From the NCBI GenBank assembly GCA_037951105.1, contig JBAMJV010008508.1, positions 1 through 64,000 on the forward strand: 64,000 nt of DNA, given 5' to 3'. Of this stretch, positions 25,201 to 38,200 are shown in pieces (within the stretch, counting starts at the first letter, position 1; each line of letters begins with the position of its first letter). Position numbers and translations under genes: made by a program. The DNA comes from Echinarachnius parma (lineage: Eukaryota > Echinodermata > Echinoidea > Clypeasteroida > Echinarachniidae). The notes under the pieces were generated by a model. It was not told the origin of the DNA. It did no database searches and saw only the letters and a program-made list of their open reading frames with translations.

Positions 25201-28200
25201 AATAGATAATAGTAATAGTAAGTAAATTGAGGTAATAGTGAGTAACTAGTGGTAATAATCAAGATCAAGATCATAGACCATTGAGGGGGACGTGACCATC
25301 CTGAGACTCTTCCTGTCAGCTAGGTACACCCACCACCACTCATTCTTCACCTGAAACAAAACAAAATATGAATAGTAATAGTCAATAGATAATAGTAATA
25401 GCAAGTAAATTGAGGTAATAGTAAGTAACTAGTGGTAATAATCAAGATCAAGATCATAGACCATTGAGGGGGACGTGACCATCCCGAGACTCTTCCTGTC
25501 AGCTAGGTACACCCACCACCACTCATTCTTCACCTGAAACAAAACAAAATATGGAGAATAGTAATAGTAATAATGACCAGTCACAGCCAGTACATAGGAG
25601 CAGTAAATGTATCAAAGCAATAGTAAGTAAATAGTGTTAACAGTTATCACCCCTTCAGGAAATACTCGGCAGGGGTCTATAGAGAATATATGTGACCGGC
25701 TATAGCAAAACCCGGTACTTGTCGGCAATTCATGTTTTGAAGAAATGGGCATTTTATGTTCTCATAATGTGTGTAAAAGACTTATGATTATAAAATTGAA
25801 ACAATCATATCTTTGCCAATTATTGACCAATTTGTTGGAACAAAACATCAACAGAAAGCTTGTGATGAGACCTTTCTAATGGTATGATAATCTACATTTT
25901 TATTTTTACCGACAAGTGCAGGGTTTGGCTATAGCTGGTCACATATGTTATAGCAAAATCAATCAGTCCTGAATGGGTTAAGATCATAGACCACATCAAG
26001 GGAGATGTAACCATCATGCGAGGTGTAGGGGAGGGGGGAGGGGGGAGGGGTGGGGTGAGGGGTGCAGCACCCTACCACCCCCATATGACAGTAGTGGAAT
26101 CAATTGATAATTTACATATCCATCCATTGTGGCAAACATGTTTACTAAGCATCAGGTAGTGCAAGTGAAAGTACAGAAGGGGAGGGGGGGGGGGGGGGGT
26201 GAGGAGTGCAGCACCCTACCACCCCCATATGACAGTAGTGGAATCAATTGATAATTTACATATCCATCCTTTGTGGCAAACATGTTTACTAAGCATCAGA
26301 TAGTGCAAGTACAAGTACATAAGGGGGAGGGGAGGGGTGAGGGGTGCAGCACCCTACCACCCCTATATGACAGTAGTGGAATCAATTGATAATTTACATA
26401 TCCATCCATTGTGGCAAACATGTTTACTAAGCATCAGATAGTGCAAGTACAAATGACTATTCAAAACATTTGTGACCGGCTATAGCAAAACCCGGCACTT
26501 GTCGGCAATTCATGTTTTGAAGAAATGGGCATTTTAAGTTCACACAATGTGTGTAAAAAACCTACGATTGTAAAATTGAAACAATTATATCTTCGCCAAT
26601 TAGTTAAGAACAGATCATCAAATGAAAGCTTGCGATGAGGCCTTTGTAAGGGTATCAAAATCTACATTTTTATTTTTACCAACAAGTGCCGGGTTTTGCT
26701 ATTGCCGGTCACATTTATTTCAACTGAAGGTTTGCTTACATCAGGAAAGTATGGTGAGTGCACTTCATGCGACTCCTTGGAGATCCCTTCCAAGACCTTT
26801 TCCTTCCTCGTGAGTCCCGTCTGTAATGCCTCCCACTCCTCTTCGTCTCCTCCTGCTCCCGCTCCTTCTCCCTTCTCATCCATGCCCTCTTCATCGTCAC
26901 TGCTATAAAAGACAAAATGGAAAACAGAAAACTGTAATCATCTTCGACTTCATGAGATTATTTTAAAGACCATTTCCTTCCTGAAGAGGTCTGTTGGTAG
27001 CGCCTCCCCTCTTTCTCCTCCTAATCATCATTATCGCCTCCTCCTCCTCCTCCTCCTCCTTCTCCCTTCTCATCCATGCCCTCTTCATCGTCACTGCTAA
27101 AGACAAAAAGGAACAGAAACCTGTCATCATCTTGGACTTCTTGAGTTTATTTTAAAGACCATTTCCTTCCCGAAAAGAGATCTGTTGGTAGCGCCTCCCC
27201 CTCTTTCTCCTCCTAATCATCATTATCGCCTCCTCCTCCTTCTCCCTTCTCATCCATCCCCTCTTCATCTTCACTGCTAAAGACAAAAAGGAACAGAAAA
27301 CTGTCATCATCTTGGTCTTCTTGAGATTATTTTAGACCATTTTCTTCCTGAAGAGGTCTGTTGGTAGTGCCTCCCCCTCTTTCTCCTCCTACTCATCATT
27401 ATCGCCTCCGCCTCCTCCTCCTTCTCCTTTTTCATCCATGCCCTCAAAGACAAAATGGAACAGAAACCTGTCATCATCTTGGACTTCTTGAGATTATTTT
27501 AAAGACCATTTCCTTCCTGAAGAGGCCTGTCTGTATTGTCTCCCACTCCTCCCACTCCTACTCTTTTTCCTCATCCTCCTCACCATCATCATCATCTCCT
27601 CCTCCTTCTGCTGCTTTCTCATCCATGCTCTCTTCATCACCACAGCTAAAGACAAAAAGGAACAGAAACCCGTCATCATCTTGGACTTCTTGAGTTTATT
27701 TTAAAGACCATTTCCTTCCCGAAGAGGCCTGTTGGTAGCGCCTCCCCCTCTTTCTCCTCCTAATCATCATTATCGCCTCCTCCTCCTTCTCCCTTCTCAT
27801 CCATCCCCTCTTCATCGTCACTGCTAAAAACAAAAATGAACAGAAAACTGTCAGCATCTTGGACTTCTTGAGATTATTTTAAAGACCATTTCCTTCCCGA
27901 AGAGGCCTGTCTGTAGTGTCTCCCACTCCTCCATCTCCTACTCTTTTTCCTCATCCTCCTCACCATCATCATCATTTCCTCCTCCTTCTGCTGCTTTCTC
28001 ATCCATACTCTCTTCATCTTCACTGCTAAAGAAAAAATGGAAATGAAAACTATCAGCATCTTTAACTTGAGACAATTGTTAAGACATTTTACTTCCCGAA
28101 GAGGCCTGTTGGCAGTGCCTCTTTCTCCTCCTCCTCCTCCTCCTCCTCCTCCTTCTCCTTTCTCATCCATGCCCTATTCATGGTCACTGCTAAAAATGTG

Positions 28201-31200
28201 AAAAACAACAACAACACATTTTCAAACAGAGAGAAAACTGATCAGAAATACATCAAATAAATGAAAATGAGCAAATAATAATGAGCTTCAACAGGAATTG
28301 AACCCGAGACGTCTGGATTGCAAGAACGGTGCTCAACCAGAGCATCGAGCGACCATCAAACATATAAAAAGGTGAAATAACTTTCATCACAAAAAACCTC
28401 CTACAACACAAAAATGAACACCTGCTTTGACTATCAACTGATGTATGAAATATACACATCTACATGCGCTATTAGAATATTAACTCATCAACGATGATTT
28501 GATTTTGATGTTACATGCACTCTCAATAGGCTGCACCCCAAGTAGTTTCGGGACCAGTCATGAATGGGTTGAATAGTTCATTCAGTTCTGACATCCTAAT
28601 GAATTAAAGATACACCCTGAAAACATGTCTGTTTTTACAATTGATCAATAATCGTGTTATTAATAATAATGGTGTCTATCTTTTTATTTGGAAAGGGTAT
28701 TGATATTTAAGAGAAGCCAATCTCTGGCATCTTCACTCACTGTTTACAGATAATTGCATATGTCCTGTCCCTTCTAGTCGTATATATCCTCCTGAGTATC
28801 ACTAATGATGGAAATAATGTTTTTGAGACCACCATCATGATCTCTTTTTACTGCCCTCTGGAGACCGCTACGTTTTCCACCGGTTCCGCAAGTCACGTCA
28901 TCCGAGCATGCACTAACCAAGCGGTTACAGAATCACTGACATAGCAGCAGACTGAATAACAGCAGTTACATAACAATAACGAGTAATGACAGCAATGACA
29001 ATAATTAAATGAGACTCACCTTGCTGAGTTCTGTGCAATCTCATCATCACTCTCTGCTCCGCTACGGTCTCCTTGGTCAACCTGAGAAATGTCAAATTCA
29101 AAAGGCAAAGGTCATATATTAAACTTTGAGTCCACAAGCATTGCCTTCTACCAAGGTCTCCTCAACTTTCTATTGTAACAACATGTTATGTTAACTTTGA
29201 TATTGATTCATAAACACACATTACAGATATGACAAGGAAGATCAATTAACTTGAATTTGAAGATCGTCATGCATGGGGTATGCTATACTGCAGATCACTA
29301 TTTTGAACTACATGTACAATAGTTTGTGGGCACTGTGTGTATTATGCACAATGGCACCAGGCGTCACATTTTCGTATCCTAACACCTTTAAACTAAAGGC
29401 CCGGTCACATATCACCGCACAGCATAAACGGACGCCCGCATAAAAGCAACATTTTAAATCTGTTTGTATGCGTTTCTTGTCCATTCCTCGTCAGGCGATG
29501 TACGTTGATCTATATGGCGGAATGTTTTGTGCATGATGCAGTGGAGACAACTTTCATCCCCGGATAATTTGATTTTCGCAAATTTTCTAATCGTCGGGCA
29601 TCCGTTTACGCTATCCGGTAATATGTGACTGGTGTATGGAGTACCAAAGTGTGACCTCAGTGACCTAACACCTATTCATTGTCATGGGTAGTGGTTCTAA
29701 ACAAAGTCGGGCAAGCCAGAAATATGTGACCAAGCAGTTGCTAGGAAGGAAATCTTTAGCTTCAAATCACTAAGGACATGTTATTTAGGATTATATTCCA
29801 CATACTAAGAATCTTGCTCTACGATTGGTCAAAAGTTAATCACGTGATGAAACATAGTTTCGCCCATCATTGATGGAAGAAAACTTCGTTACACTGTGTA
29901 GATATCTTGGGCGAAAGTGCGTTGCACTCACTAGATAATTGGTAAAGTACTATCTACACTCCGCGGTTGCATTGAATTTAACGTGGTGTGTGGCCACTCA
30001 AATTCCGTACCGGCGCGATAACTCTATGCGCGCGAATTACAAATTTAATTGTATTCGTTGTGCATACGGTAGTACACTGCACGCTATGCACTGTACATAC
30101 GTATCGTACATTACACCCTATACTGATTACACCGTTTGCTGTTAATGGCTCGTTCTGTTGCTCTACTAAAATGGCGGCCACACACGTAAGGTTTGAGCTT
30201 TTTGATGAGGATGAAATGGACAAGTTTTTACTTGAGAGTGAAAGTAAAAATACAAAGCGACAACTTAAGTTCAGCCTGAAAGTGATCCAAGATTATTGCG
30301 ATGCTGGAATCATACATTTTGACAAACTGTCTGACATGGACTTGAAATCGCTAGACCAAGTGTTGGGGAGATTGTATGCTGGTGTGAAATCGCGAAATGG
30401 TGAGTCATACAGTAAGAAATCTCTACAAGCTTTGAGGTATGTGGTCTGCAGAGACATTTTTTGAATTTGCGAGACATAGACATTATCAAGGATACCAACT
30501 TTGCGAAACCTGGTCGAGTGTTCAAAACTGTTCTTCGGAAACTCAAGGAAGAGGGGAAAGCCAATGTAAAACATCATATACCTGTCAGTGAAACCGGCAT
30601 GAACACGATTCAAGACAGTCTAATCTAGACCAGGTCCAGGACTCTCCTTGTGGACTACAACGTAAAGTTTTCAATTTCATCGACATTATGACCAATTGTG
30701 CGAACAGGGGTGAAAAGAATTTGCATGTTGAACTGTTATGGAATTGTCATGGAATAACATATTGGTAAGTAGATGAAACCTAGTAACACAGTAACACTAA
30801 CAGTAGACTAGTACTAGATCTAGAAGATCTAGAAGATGAGGAATATAAAGCAAATAATCACCTTTTGGTTTCAGGCGATGGCAAACTATCACTTCCTCGG
30901 CGATCTGAATGTATACGCTTATCTTTCCTCAGCTTCGCTTCGGAAAGATAGCTACATCCAGATTGCCTCGGAAGTGATAGATTGTGCCATCGCCTTTACC
31001 AACGGTAATTATTTGCTTACTATCACTATGGTATAACAAAGAACGTGATTTTATCACTATCACTATACTATATTTATATTTTATCATCAGAGTAATGACA
31101 AATTTAATTTAGATTATATATATTATATAAATTAGTGATGACAATGATAGTTACTTCGCGTACCCTGTATTCATGTCAACAAAATGGACGATACAAGACT

Positions 31201-33110
31201 GTATGTACATATTTTTTATAGTTGTTATGTAAGGCTACATGTGATCTTGTGTGCTGGATTTCCTTTTATGTTCCTTTCGTACAGCGCATAGAGAATTTCA
31301 TGTATGTGATATGCGCGTTATAAATAAGATCATATTATTATTATTACAATATTAATCAATAAAAAAACTAGATGGATCTTCGATTGCGCGCAATCGAAAA
31401 TTATGCCTCCGCTATCACGCGATTTTAATATCAAGCCCAAATTAACATGCACTGATTTAATTTTAAAATATATTTTTCATATATTTTGAGTCCTGTGACC
31501 TTGACCATATAACCCCAATCTTTGATGGATCCCTAAAAAACATTCAGGTACCAAGTTTGATTGAAATCTGACATTCATTTCTTGAGATTTTGGCATTACA
31601 AGCTTTTTTGCATGTATAATGAGTCCCGTGACCTTGACCTTTGACCTCATGAGCCCCCAAATCTAATCAGATCAGTGGCACCCCGATATGTACACTCATA
31701 CCAAGTTTGAAATTGATCTGTCAACCGGTTCTTGAGATATCGCAAGAACGAGGCATTTTTGCGCATACATTGAGTCCTGTGACCTTGACCTTTTACCTCA
31801 TGAACCCCAAAATCTAATCAGATCATTGCCACCCCAATATCTACACTAATACCAAGTTTGAATTTGATCCGTCAACCAGTTCTTGAGATATCGCGAGAAC
31901 GAGGCATTTTTGCATATATATTGAGTCCTGTGACCTTGACCTTTGACCTCATGACCCCTAAAATCTAATCAGATCATTGTCACCCCAATATGTACACTCA
32001 AACCAAGTTTGAAATTGATCCGTCGACAGGTTCTTGAGATATCGCGAGAACGAAATCGGGACGGACGGACGGACGGACGGACGGACGGACGGACGGACGG
32101 ACGGACGGACGGACGGACGGACGGACGGACGGACGGACGGACGGACGGACGGACGGACGAACCCGAAAACATAATGCCTCCGGCCACTTCGTTGGCGGAG
32201 GCATAAAAAGTAAAGCAATATTTCCTTCTTCTGCTTTTATTATTGAAACAAATTATTGTGGTAAATCTACCGAAATTTCAAATTGTTTACCGCTTGATCA
32301 TCGTCTTCTGGCAGAGCTTATAAAATAGGATATTAATATTATCATTATAATGAATAAATACAAATTAAATAAAGCCATCATTTCTTGCTTTTCTCCGCTT
32401 TTATTTATTGAAAATAAGTCTACAAATGTTACAAACTCTTTACCGCTTGATCATCGTCTTCTGCCAGAGCTTCTTTCGCCGGTGAGCCGTTTGCATTTAA
32501 TGCAGCTTTGCCGGCTGCTTTCTTCGGTTGTTGTTTCTTGGGTTTGGGCTTGTTGCCCCCACCCCCGCCAGCACCTCCCTTCACTTTCTTCTTTTTCTGC
32601 TGCTTCTCCCAAACTTTGGGCTTATTCTTGCTAGCCATTGGAGAATCCTATGAATACAAATGATCAAAAATATTGAACAATTTAATTCATATCATAATCA
32701 AATTAATATTTATAATCATGAAATTGTCATATTTAATGATCAAATGTTCTATATATGTGGCAGGTTTGCTGGATGGTTTATTCTGTTGTTGCTGTTGCTG
32801 CTGTTGTTGTTGTTTCTTTTGTTTGGGCTTGTTTCAACCACCCCCTACTCCCCGCCCCCACTGCCACCATTTCCCTTCCCTTTCTTCTTTTTCTGCTGCT
32901 TCTCCCAAACTTTGGGCTTATTCTTGCTAGCCATTGGTGAATCCTATGAAATAAAAAGTATATTTAATTTCAATATTTCATTCATATCATAATCAAAGTC
33001 ATATTGTAACCATATAATTATCATAAGATGATCAAACATGCTTTCTTATGTTGTTGTTGCTGCTGCTGTTGTTTCTTTGGTTTGGGCTTGTTGCAACCAC
33101 CCCCCCCCCC

Positions 33111-33146
<36 letters not shown>

Positions 33147-35254
33147 ACTGACACCATTTCCCTTCCCTTTCTTCTATTTCAGCTGCTTCTCCCAAACTTG
33201 TGTAGCCATTGGAGAATCCTATGAAATAAAATGTATATTAAATTCAAATATTTCATTCATATCATAATCAAATTTATATTTATAACCATGGAATATGATA
33301 AAAAGTAATAAATGTGGCAGGTTTGTAATCAAATAAGTATTTTTTAAAAATTAGACCTGTGTATTTCTAGTTCAAGTTATAGCTAGATCAAATGAGCTTC
33401 AAGATGCTTGCGTCCTTGCGCTAGCTACCATACCACTACTCGACTGGCCGCCCACATGCATAATTTATGAATGCCTCCTGACTAGATTGTATGAATGACT
33501 GGCAATATTTGTTATTGTTGTTAATTTTGTGGCTGCCTACCAATTTGCAAAATTTGCAAAATTTGCAAAATTTGCAAAAAAAAAGCTCATACAGTAATCA
33601 AGATCATATTAGAGAGGCGGGGGGAGAGGTTCTTGTGTTACTCACCTTTTCTGAGACTTCCCTCTCTTCCGCAACCTCCCTGGATTCCAGGGCTGGCATG
33701 CCGGCTGTGCTACTCACATCATCTTCTGAAGGTATCTGCAATATTACGCAAGAAATGTATCTTTCGTTTCATTTCATGTTATTCCATTCGTCATATAAAA
33801 ACATACATAGTTAATTATAACATTGATATTTACAGTAAAGAACATACAAACAACATGAAGAAAGATAAACTCAAAATACAATTATATATGTACGAATGAG
33901 GAAACCGGCAAGAAAGAACATTAAAGTCTTATGTGGTGCTGGTCTCTTATGAAATAATAAAGAATGTTACCCGTACCTAACACATTAACACCTAAAACCT
34001 TAACACCTAACACATTAACACATAAAACCTTAACCCTATCTAGACTGGGCTATTTTGAACCTTAAAAAAACTGGGGGGGGGGGGGGGGGCTAAAAGGGCC
34101 CCCCCCCCCCTAAGAATTCGGCAACCGAAACTCTGATCGACTCCAAATTTGGCATCGTGATAGATGTCTATAAGGTCTACAATATTGCGTAGTTAAAATA
34201 AAAAAATTAATTAGAATATGCTAATTAGAGCTAATTAATTATGCAAAAATTGTATTTTTTTGTATTTTTTGTAGTTTTTTCGGCAATCGAAACTCCAATC
34301 GACTCCAAATTTGCCATGGTGATAGATGTCCATGAGCCATACAATACTGCATAGTTAAATGTTTTGTTTTAATTATAATATGCTAATTAGAGCTAATTAA
34401 TTATGCGAAAATTGCATTTTTTTTTTCCGTATTTTTTGCATTTTAAAAATATTTCTTATATATTTTTTCGATGGAATAAAATATTAACCATTATTCAACC
34501 ATTTGTAGCCCAAAATTAAATGATTGCAGTGATCAGAATGAAAAATAATGAAGGTTTTGTCTTATTCTAGGAAAAAGTCAATTTCCATAGGATTTGTACA
34601 CAAATCACAAAATTTAGCGATTTTCGGGCCGACGCTCACTTACAAAAGGTCACGTAACTTTAGAACGGTACACCCGGTTGTCGCAAATTTGGTATCAAAA
34701 GTTGCGCAAGACTCTAAGGAAAAAAGTCGTGAAGTGGCACCGTAAAATATTTAAGCGTTGCGAAGTAATCGCGAAAATAGAGGTGGGGGGGCTAAATCAG
34801 CCCCCCCCCCCCCCCAGTCTTATTACGGTTAACACCTTACAACTAAGATCTTTTGAGGGTGGCTGGCATATTCAGTTAAATTCAATTCACTTTATTTCCA
34901 ATATATACCAAAACAACTCCCAACAATTACAAAATATTCAAATGGATAATTGATTCAAAAATTAAATATCGCATTCTTACGGAGTAAAATAAATATGTAC
35001 AATCGTATTATCAATAAAAGTGGAAATATGAGAAGCCTGCAAAGCTAAAGCTAGAACCAGAACGTCAATGACGTAGCGCTCATCCGGCATCTCGCAACAT
35101 CAAATATCGCAAATTTCATGTGGTACACTTTTCAACTGGTCAAAAAATAAAAATGTGATGCCCTGGAAGGGACATAAAAATTAATTTTAAAAAAAATAGA
35201 GTGAAAAAAATATAAATTTGACGCCCCAGAAGGGACATGGGAAAAAAAAATAAA

Positions 35255-35291
<37 letters not shown>

Positions 35292-38200
35292 AATAAAATA
35301 AATTAAAACAAATAAATAAATAAATAAATAATAAAAATAAATAAATAAATAAATAATGAATAAATAAATAAATACAAAATTACCATAATTAATTAATGGA
35401 GACAAATTTCAAAATTCTGTGTAGAAGTTTAGTGTACCAAAGTTAGCTCTACCAGATAAAGCAAACCAAATCAAAATCGGTCGAGAAATTAGGGAGAAGA
35501 AGCATTTTTTGTGATTTTTGGAATAAATTTGCATAAATTACCATAATTAATTAATGGAGAAAAATTTCAAAATTCTGTGTAGAAGTTTAGTGTACCAAAG
35601 TTAGCTCTACCAGATAAAGCAAACCAAATCAAAATCGGTCAAGAAATGAAGGAGAAGAAGCATTTTTTGTGATTTCGAATAAATTTGCATAAATTAGCAT
35701 ATATAATGAATTTCACGATTCTGTGTAGAAGTTTTAAATCCCCCTCCTAGCCCTATCTTATGAAACAATCAGAATCAAAATCGGTTGAAAAATAACGAAG
35801 AAGAAGCATTTTGAAAAATGTGGACGGACGGACGGACGGACGGACGGACGGAAGGACGGACGGAAGGACGGACGGACGACGGACGCCACGCCATGGCATA
35901 AGCTCATCGGGCCCTTCGGGCCGGATGAGCTAATAAAATGGATAACCGATATTAAAAAGATGTGATCTTTTTTTGTCAATTGACTGCTTTCTTTTAATGC
36001 AGGTCTCGAAAACTTCACGAACTAATGCAGACTGTGCATGCATTTGGTTGATACATTCATGCACAACTGTCTTGCTCTCTTTTAGGTGAGATACTAGTAT
36101 AACCACAGGAAAAAAAATTTCTCTCATAGTTACTATGCGAAACTTGGGTTGCCAATCAGGCTACCAAATGTAACTTCTATGAAATTTGCTGGTAGACATC
36201 AATTTCCACTGGCCATCAGGTCAGTGCTATCGTCGAGTCCTGCTCATTATAAACGCTTTTTGCCATGTATTTTTCTCCTATTTTAATGAATTAATTTGTT
36301 TGCTCTACTTACCGTGAAGTTTTCCCTTCTTAATGTGATGGCCGCCGTTACAATCGCTCCCGCTGTAATTGTAGCTTTATCTTCATCGTCATGAACTAGA
36401 AAATACAAACAATAGAAACATACCTCCAATAAGCACCGACATTATAATGGCTCATGTAATTTCAAAGGTTTTTTGTTGTGGTAATGTCACTGGCATATCT
36501 CCATCTTGACCAACATTATTATTATGTATCATTTATCATTAATGCCACAAGAATAGAAATAATATTACTTTAAAGACCCAGTTTCCGTTATTTCCATTAT
36601 AAAACATAGAAATAGTCACATCCAAATGGATTAACAACTAAAACAATCATTTATTTTGATATTGTGGGTAGTATTACTAGGCCTGGGATGAATACCCTTT
36701 TTGCTATCCGAATATTCGACTGCACTCCTGATTTTGGGTTGTCGATGGACAAAAAAAGTGGTAGTACTTGTATATTCCCCGATTTCTAGATGGTCAAAAT
36801 GTACCAAGGATAAATAAAAACATACTTCTCTATGAGAGTTTTTTTTTTTGCCATGAAAATGTTCTTTTATTTAGTGAAGTCTACGAAGTAAATAGAGTAA
36901 ATTATTAGCCCCTTCTCAGGACAATCCTGTAAATAATTTAACAAATTGTAACAGCAGTTGTAAATGAAAAATGAACACAGAAAATTGTGTATCCCTGGGT
37001 AACCCAATTTTCTTTGTTCATTTTTAATTTATATTATATAATTCTGGCGGGGGGGGGGGGGGGGGGGGGGTGTTTCACAAAGATCCTAAGTTGAACTTAG
37101 GTCTAAGTTGGACTTAAAAATTATGGAGAGCCATTAGTTACTTTGAAATATTGTTGAAAAGCTTCTTTTAAAAGGCATAAAATGTTGATTAAAATCATAA
37201 TAATATTCTCTATTATCAAGGAGATTCCATGTTCTTGATGTAAAATTTAAGGCAGTCAAAAATACTTGCATTCTTGCTTTGAATATGTTTTATTCTAAGG
37301 CTACAAATGGCAATCCATAATAGTTAGGTCTACTTAGAGTTAAGTTCAACTTAGGATCTTTGTGAAACACCCCCCTGGTCAGTTTCTTTCTATTTGAAAT
37401 AAAACACAGTAGTTGGTGAGATTACAAGTTGATGTGTTACCTTCTAACTTGATGTCTGCATCTATGAGCGGCAAGCTGGCACAAACATTGAGCACATCCT
37501 GGTACTGTCTCTCGTCCAGGTGGCGTAGAATATATCTTGAGTTTACAGAAAAAACAATAAAATACTTAAAGGACCTACAGAATACAACGTACTTTGACAC
37601 TTATTCCATAGTTGATGACTTGAAACATAGGTATGCCGAAGAAAAATCTATGAAAATAAACACAGTAGTGATTTAAGACTAGTTTTCTGATGCCAAATCT
37701 CACTTAGCAGCCGGTTTACGCCCCACCCACATTTAGCGTCCGGAATCAGCAGCGTGATCGACGTGTGATTGACAATTCATTTGCTTACGTCATGACGCGT
37801 CATCTACAGAATTTAGTTCATTAGTCCGGTCTTTAGATGACGTCACATTTTGGCGATTTAAAAGGGGCGTTCCCAGGACAATAAGATATTTACTAATTAC
37901 CCCAAAATTGATTGATTTCATGAGAAATGACTGCTAAATTCTTTTTCTACGGACAAAATTACTTATAGAGAGCCGAATTGTAAAAATTAGGCCATCTAGA
38001 CGCTGTAGTTCCTTTAAATAGCAACAAATATTCTCACACAGGGAATGACAAGAATGGTCTGGAATGTACAAAAATGACATGATAATTTGCATTAGATAAC
38101 ATTTTATGCGATTACTGTTAATGCACCAGTATCTAAGCACTGTTGAAATCGTTTATGCTCCTGGTTAATGGCTACAATTAAAGTTAATACATTAAAGTAT

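Noticed and set aside
26622-28170. Ser/Pro-rich plus-strand frames opposite SEC63 exon 19 and its copies
   Set aside because: Antisense shadows of acidic and Gly-rich exon sequence (TCCTCC tracts).
31958-32218. RPSVRPSV repeat frames on the minus strand and DGRT frames on the plus strand (also 35758-36018 and 43077-43373)
   Set aside because: Translations of (ACGG)n tracts within dispersed repeats.
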